In this document: piece after piece, positions 56,876-64,000 of the stretch
Layout of the letters: every line of letters starts with the position of its first letter
Numbering within the stretch: position 1 is the first letter of the stretch
Origin: Rhyacophila brunnea
Taxonomy: Eukaryota; Arthropoda; Insecta; Trichoptera; Rhyacophilidae
Assembly: GCA_022495005.1 (NCBI GenBank)
Contig: JAGYXB010000622.1
Span: 558,001-622,000, forward strand
Direction of reading: 5' to 3'
Length of the DNA stretch: 64,000 nucleotides
Position numbers and translations under genes: made by a program
Notes under the pieces: model-generated
Database searches by the model: none
What the model was told of the DNA's origin: nothing
What the model saw: the letters and a program-made list of their open reading frames with translations, nothing else

Positions 56876-59800
56876 ATGTTTGTAGACATTTGTAATAATT
56901 TAAAGTTACTATTCGCCATCAACAAAATGAATTTGGTCGTGGTTAATTGTTAAAAATTAAAGTGAGATAAGTAGAGTTAATACTTTTGTTGTCATTTATT
57001 AAAACCATTCTTGTAAATTAATGCCTAATTAAATTTTAATTTGTTTATTCACAACATTTTCTCCGTCGACTCTCTTTCCCGATTGTAATTAAATAATAAT
57101 TCAGGTAAAGATATCATAATATTATTATTATTTACGGCAAATCATGAAATATAATCCTCCGAAAACAAAGCAACTATCCTTAAAGCCATACAATTTTCCA
57201 GTATCCCAATGCAATACAGCTTCTCAGTATTTTCCCGCTATTTTTTCGCAACGTCATTTACGCCCAGCGTCCTAATTGCCCAAAGAGCCGGTCGTGTATT
57301 TCTCATGCGCTCGGGCACAAATGGGTTAATTTCTCGGCGATTTTGTTTTTTTATCCTGCACGGTGACGGGATGAGGAGGGGGTCGGTATTTCCCGCGTTT
57401 TTTAAATCCCTTTGCTCGGCTCATTCATAATTAATGGTAATTTCCGGCCTCTACGAGTCATGTCTCTGTAAATAAAACGAGTGGCTCTTTAATTATTTTT
57501 TCTAGCGTCTCTTGCTTGCCGTTTTATGCGCTTGTTTGACAGATTCACCTTTGTGGTAATTATCTAAGCATCCATATTTTTATTCGCTTACTTAATACTT
57601 ATAGAAAAAAAATAATTTGAGAGAACACTCAAAAATACATATGTACACAAGCAAAAAAACTGACAGAGATCGTCCATCGCATCGCGAAATGTAAAAGACA
57701 GTGATGACGGTATAATATATAACCAGTAGGAACAGAAAATTTTAGTATGGAGATTTCAAACATATCACAAATATGTTGGAAAATCCCCTAATAGAATGAC
57801 ATATTACAATATGCCAGCAAATAAGCCGCGGGATTAAGTTCGATTCAGAAGATACGTAACCGGGTAGAATGAAATAAACGAGTAATGTTTATGTCCAGGA
57901 GTCAATGCCTACTGGCTGAAGAAGAAGAATAATCAGAAGTCTGATATCATCGTGGATATGATTTTCAAACATTTTACACGAATCAAAGAATATGAATAAT
58001 TTATACAAAAATGTTGGACTATATTTAGAGTCTAGCGAGCATCATAATTAATAAAATGAATGTCTTACAAAATTTTCATAATGATTCCTTAATGAATTCC
58101 TAATTAGCATTATAAGGTTTGGCAGCATTGTTTGATGTTTTGGTTTGGTTACTAATAAATAAAAAAATGTGAGAAATTTTAATTCTCCTGTCTTGTTTGA
58201 GTTGTTTTAAAATTTGCAAATAGAGAAATCTAGATGGTACGCATGAAAATGAGAAGATATCTTAAATGAAATATTAGAGCGAAATTAATTATAAATTATG
58301 GCACAGTTTCGATTATCCGGGTGTGAATATCCACTTAGCAGATTATCCATACATCAAATGAACAAAATTTTATGCTGGAATTCAGAAATAGAAATCACGT
58401 TTTATATAAATAATACATATTTAACATGTCTGCCTGGATAATCGAGTAAACTGTTCTTACAAAATAAATCATCCATTTGAAATCCGACATGAGAAATAAG
58501 TTTTCTTTTATTTGTTAGAGAAAAGCTCTCGTAGGCAAGAAAAAGCTCTCCATCATGTAGCAGTAGTTATTTGGCTGAGAGCATTATAGGCTATTTATCC
58601 ATAGACCTCTCATTGACCTCATGGGACGCATTTACCTGTGACGGGCAGTAAATCCACTACGCAGTGGTCACCGCGTGATTTGTGTTAGCTACTAAGGATT
58701 GGTTTGGATTTTCCCTTCATGAAATGAACCTTGAAGCAATCGCTTACTTAGATTTATATCGTGGAAGGAAATGTTTCAATCCATATTTCATGATTACACA
58801 CTAAGTATTGTAATTTTATGTAGCGATTATCCTTTGTTTTGGCTTAATTATAAAAATAAAGTTATATTATACCACCATTAATATATACAACTCAATAAAA
58901 CATTAAACATATAGAACTGACAATAATATTTTAGTACCTGCAGGCCACTATAAATATATAATATCATTTATTCATTTTATTGGCCGTTAATAATACCTTT
59001 ATTCTATAGAGGCTGCATCTATAATAAGCAATCATGGCAATTTACCATACATTCAGTATAAATAAAGCTGGAAAATATTGAAAGGTAAAAAAACTCAAGT
59101 TATGGAAAAAGGTCGATAAGGAAGTTTGAATTTAAAAGATACTGTCGAACTAAAACTTCTTGTCCACATGTTAAAACTGTACAATCCCCTCCAGTAAAGC
59201 TAATTGCACTTCCGTTTTCAAATGAGAAACAACCCCAAATTTATCATTTCATTTTACCCTCCCATGATATTGTACGGATCTATCAATTTACGTAATTTGA
59301 AGCCTTTTACAATACAAATATGTATAAATGATCAGGAGTGATCTTAGAATTATTATTAGTAAACTTTTGGATTATAGCGAAGAAGAAAAAGAGTCGCATC
59401 TAAAAAGAGAGCCGATACATTATTTAAACACGCCTCTATCACGCGTTTTCGCCATGACAGGTACATCACTGAGCAGTCTACTATATGCGACTACAGCGAC
59501 TTCCTCTTATCGTCGATTAATTGTTGTCGGACATTGATTACAAACATTCTATTTATTGGCACAACAACTGTATTTGAGCGTTCACCTACTCATGTCAGTC
59601 CAAAGCAGTTTCCCTGCAGTTTTGAACGACTAATAAATATCCTTAAAATCGATTAGACATTATCCCTATATATTGTGCAAAGTCAACCAGGTATTCGTTT
59701 ACCATTACAAACGTTCATTTATTTTGTATAAAAGGGTAATGAAATGATGTTAATTAATGTTCTATCTTTTTAGGCTTTTAAGAGTTACGCATGCAATTGA

Positions 59801-62800
59801 GTTAATGTAGCATTGTGGTAAAAATAATATGGCAATTTTACTGACGTTACAATTCTTAACTTTTATAATAAAGACTGAAATGTTAAAATAGTATTTTGAT
59901 ATAAAGCGGGTATCTACTTCTGTTATTTAAAATGAAATTCAATTATAGATAATAATTTCAACCGAGATTGCATTCCCCCTAAAGGCGTTATCAGCGTCGC
60001 TTAATTGAAAAACCAACCTTGATTCGTATATAAATACAGAGGCACGCGTATGAAAGCAATTTCATAAGTCCATTTCGCGTTATCTGATGTCACATTTGAA
60101 ACTCGAGTGTGGGCAGATTTCCCCAGGCCGGTGGAAAAATTGTAATAGATGGCCACCCTCATAATCCGGTGGCGTTAATAACGATCCGTTATATCCGTTA
60201 TCCGCCTCATACGCCATAGTTAAATATATACACAGGATGATTTTTGCTCACATTACTTTATACTTAGCTTATGTTTTCAATCAATATTATAAAATAATCC
60301 TTATTCAATACATAACGCCGGTTTTCAGTTTTTTTACATTCATACATACATATTGTTCATAAATACTATTTTAGCTAAAAATGAGAGCTTTGAATTTTTT
60401 ATATAACCAAATAATAACAGTATGGCAGCAGTGTGGATATTAAATCTGTGTTAGCGACTGGAATGTTGGATTCATTTGAAAGGCCTATTCTGAAGATTTT
60501 TTTTAGACACAAGCAATAATTGATATCTTAAAAATAGGACACAATTAAGAGTTATATATCATATAATCAGGCTCATATATCCACCGTAAACTAAAGATAT
60601 TGCTTATGAGAAAAAAAAATGTTAGAATAAATAATTCTGATACACGTCTTGTGTAGGAAGCGTGATGTGGGAGTGGCATGGCTTCGATAGATCGAAAGAG
60701 TGGTGGTAACGCGTTGGACTACTTGAGCATACGGAAGAAAAAAAGATTTCTCTATATAATATCTTTACTAATCAGCTCAATTTCCATAAAGATTTTTTTT
60801 ATATTTAAACTGAAAAGGATGGATGAAAATGTGTTATTGTGTATTTGTATGCAAATATAATCTAATACCAGATTCATTAAATTGAGAATATTGATAACAT
60901 ATTATGTTAATTGAGGTATCTAATAACAAAAACTAATCACATATGGTCGAAATCTAATAAAAATAATCTATGTGTAATTTCACACAATATAATATAATGA
61001 TGTATAACTTTTAAAACATATTCAAATCATATGAAAAGAGTGTTTAAAAATTTTACGGTTTACAGAAATCGTATAAAATAATATTTTGATATATATCCAA
61101 TTTTATTTTTCATATGTTTATCAATAAAAATGGGCAGATTGTTATAATTATAAAATATAAACCCTTAGAAAAATAAACCAAGATAAATCTGACCAGTTAT
61201 GTTTGGTTCCCAAAAACGTAATTTCAATAATTCTTATGATTTATGGCCTTATTGGTTTTTGTAATTATACGCCACTTGATAACAATAACACAACATATTA
61301 TGAAAACATTGAAAAATCAATTTGTTAAATATATTTTCAGTGGAAATTATAAATATATTTTTAAAAGATACACCATCCTGTGTAGTGAAAAATATAAGTA
61401 TAACACTGTTAACTGCAAGTAGATGGAGCATCGTCATTTATCCGGATGCCTCAAGGGCTTTCCCCGATAAGTAGCACCACACAAGATTTCCTACACGGGG
61501 ATAAGAAAACACGAGGAGGTATATTGTGCGTTATATCAACACCCGCTCGTTATCGTGTGGCGGGAACAAGAGAGACATCTTGCCAAAATATAACCTAAGT
61601 ACGCTTTCTAGCCGCCTGATAACTTTGGTTGACCTCTGGAGAGCTTTTCTTTGGGGATGGAAAGAAATAAGATTTTTCGGACACAACAATAAAGACGCTG
61701 TATAATTTTGTAAAGCAATCAATATGCAATTGTAAATTTGTAAAGTTAGATGAGTATAATAAGTATGAGTAAAATAATTATTGTATTTTTTTCTACTTAT
61801 CTGAGTAGGTATAATAGTTTATATTATCTACTATTTTTACTATTTATTCTTCATATACCAATGATAAAGGCTGTGAGGATGAAACAAGTTTAAATAAATT
61901 TAAAACTATTAAAAATTTTAAAATGTCTGTTATTTCTATATAATTCTATCAAAATAAAAAATAAAACAAATTAAACATTATTTACTTTAAAATTATTATT
62001 CAATAAATTGTTAAATATATTGTTATGTTATTAAGTAAAAAAACACATTTAAGTTTGAAGCCAGCACTGGTTTTCTTTGATTTTTTAAAATATATTTATA
62101 CTCGTCATTTATATCACAAAAAATAGTACCCACATAAGTATCGTTTTGTATAAATAAATATGTATAAATAATAGATTCCGTGTTTTTTTAATTTAGCTAG
62201 ATGATCATTCCTGATCATAAGTAAATCATACAATAAGAACATTGCATTTTGATCATGATATGTTGCTCTTGAGATAATATATCGGTAAACTGTTTCTTTA
62301 AGACAATATTGCAATAAAATATTCATCCATTTGACTTCATCAGTCATTTTTGGACAGAGGTGATTTTATTTGCTTTTATCATCCAATTAATATTGATGCA
62401 TCAGAGCAGATTTTACCATTTACGTAGGTAGCCATCTTTCTTATAAGCGAAAAACAGTGGATAGTTTCATTACGACCAGTATTTACTATGGAAAACTTCA
62501 ATTGTTTATCGCATTAGACCCATTAGAGATAGTATTTACAGAGTAAAAATTCACTATTGTGTAAGTATGCGGGTCGTAATAGAGGCCTATCTGTAACTGG
62601 CCATTTATAACAAGCGAAATCTCCCCGGCGGCCACTTCCGCCCAGGCCCGCCGACCTGATAAACGGACGCTGTTTTTGCCGCCAAATTTATTTATTGGCG
62701 GGCATTTACGATAATGGTCGATCGATGCATATGCTAGACTTTATATATATTTGCTGTGGTTAATTTTACATATATCGATAAATGCTAAAAATATATTTGA

Positions 62801-63659
62801 AAATAGCAGTTGCAATATTTGAGCTACGATGCATATTTAAAGAAAAGCGAAGGAAATCAATCTCAAACAATGGAAAATTTTAAAATAATGTTTTTGTTGA
62901 ATAATTTTTATTATACTTAACGATAAAAAATATTAACATGACATAGGTATGAAAAAATTGTATCTACGCATTATTATATTTTAATATATTTTAAAAGAAT
63001 CCAAAAAATGTTAATATCACATATTTAAAAAATATTTTGAACTCTTTAACCTCAGTAACTTTTCTCCCAGTAAACTCAACGAGATCAATATTTTTTAATA
63101 CAGATAATCTATATACAAATTGTTACTTACATAATATTGTATTAATATAATATTAGTATTTTATTTTTCATATTAAATACCTATATTTCTATAGTTCTGA
63201 GTTGAAATAATATAACTTAGGCAAACAGTAATAAATGTACAAACTCCATTTTCCAGTCTTGATTTTATCAATACTAAAATTAAACTGTATTTTTATGTTT
63301 AAAAAAAACGATACTTAAACCCTTTTTCAAATGTCACAGTAAAGTGCGATAATGGCCTTTAAGGTATACCTTATAATCAATTAATTAATTCCATTTATCA
63401 TTAACCTTAGCGGCAACATTACAGAGAACCCTCAAAGTAAGCCCAATCGGAATTTCGGCATCCAATTTAGTATTTAAGCCACGAGCTATCGAATGTCGCA
63501 GTAAACCAGTTAGGGCAATTATTTACCTTTTAGCTGAAACGCAGTCGATTTAATAAGCAATCGATATTATTACCACATGCCTCTGTTTCTGAATACAGCA
63601 CTAGTGAAAGTTTCAACACTGATAAATAATACAGTATATTATAAAATAAAACAAAATAA
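56876..63659. other. noncoding sequence with spaced CpG-richer blocks
   Basis: GC-richer blocks at about 57185-57440, 58605-58690, 60055-60230, 61440-61650 and 62620-62725 alternate with AT-rich DNA. They contain short frames without recognisable domains. 57893-57935 (TGTCCAGGAGTCAATG then GCTGAAGAAGAAGAA) may be the last bases of a LINE. No gene supported. Confidence 0.35.
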
Positions 63660-63925
63660 ATATAATAATAGTATGGCAGCGCAACGTTGCATGAGGAAGG
63701 CGAAATGACAACAACAAACAACATATGGGTAACGAGTGTACAACAGCGATACCCAAGAGGCACTGAATGACCGCAGGGATGTCCTAAAACCCGCTGGATA
63801 AACGAACACAAAGAGTTTGGTGGATGTCCATGGTAGTAAAGAACTATGGACCGAAAAGAATTGAATGACTTAAGGAGGCCTCTATTCTGTAGTGGATCGA
63901 CGTTGAATGATGAAGATAATGATAT
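63660..63925 (+). pseudogene. decayed RTE-like LINE C-terminal fragment
   Basis: Plus strand, several frames and stops: MAAQRCMRKAK, then VQQRYPRGTE-stop-PQGCPKTRWIN, matching the order WYPRSTKRPQGRPRGRWID of the 42.1 kb copy. A GATGAAGATAATGATA-type tail follows. Clearly older than the 42.1 kb insertion. Confidence 0.6.
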
Positions 63926-64000
63926 AGTAATCACTAATGATTTACTATATAGGATCGGCTTTTAGCTAGGTTCACAAAGATTTTTTGTATATAAATAGTT
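63926..64000. other. AT-rich end of window
   Basis: Nothing recognised. Confidence 0.4.

Noticed and set aside
57893..57935. LINE 3' tail
   Set aside because: TGTCCAGGAGTCAATG plus GAAGAAGAAG resembles an RTE end, but the upstream sequence shows no LINE similarity; too short to call.

Overview
The window looks like AT-rich, gene-poor, repeat-dense nuclear DNA of an insect. The evidence is TTAGG-type (insect telomere motif) arrays, a mariner transposon, 3'-truncated-looking RTE-like LINE tails, several tRNA-derived SINE families, spliceosomal GT/AG junctions, and frequent short GGTACCTACC-like motifs in an AT background. An aphid or other hemipteran seems likeliest, but that is an impression from base composition and repeat style, not proof. 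No complete host protein-coding gene is visible. The best host-type coding signals are two short THAP zinc-finger first exons: 5588-5658 on the plus strand with a consensus GTAAGT donor, and about 12439-12513 on the minus strand, weaker.

Layout, 0-13 kb: a long foldback MITE at 1.6-1.9 kb, the THAP exon at 5.6 kb, then three copies of a Penelope-like repeat (7.45-8.13 kb, two direct and one inverted), each carrying a hammerhead-ribozyme-like core. Then come SINE copies, LINE tails, and a palindromic element with a TTAGG core at 11.0-11.2 kb. 13-31 kb: a complete 2.6 kb DNA transposon (16986-19589) with terminal inverted repeats, an ATTA target duplication and a decayed multi-exon transposase gene. 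Several MITEs follow, with a TTAA-flanked inverted-repeat element at 28.3 kb and two inverted 0.74 kb hAT-like elements (28981-29718 and 30754-31495) loaded with ATCCCGGGAT motifs.

31-46 kb: a LINE 3' end (32.6 kb), a full-length SINE (36.6 kb), a 51-bp mini-hAT (38.1 kb), a complete but inactivated mariner (38984-40283), and a 5'-truncated RTE insertion with a perfect 12-bp target duplication (42.1-42.4 kb). 46-64 kb: second copies of the TTAGG-cored and foldback MITEs, an inverted dimer of a tRNA-derived SINE (50.27-50.76 kb), more SINE bodies, a solo half of the TTAA element (53.1 kb), and a decayed RTE tail (63.7 kb). Between these lie short CpG-rich islands without coding signal, several carrying the CRE palindrome TGACGTCA; they are the best candidates for promoters, noncoding first exons or enhancers.

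The repeats do not form one pathway. Retrotransposon tails come from LINE machinery that may also have mobilised the SINEs. The MITEs are non-autonomous and no matching active transposase is encoded here. Many are long hairpins that would fold into dsRNA if transcribed.
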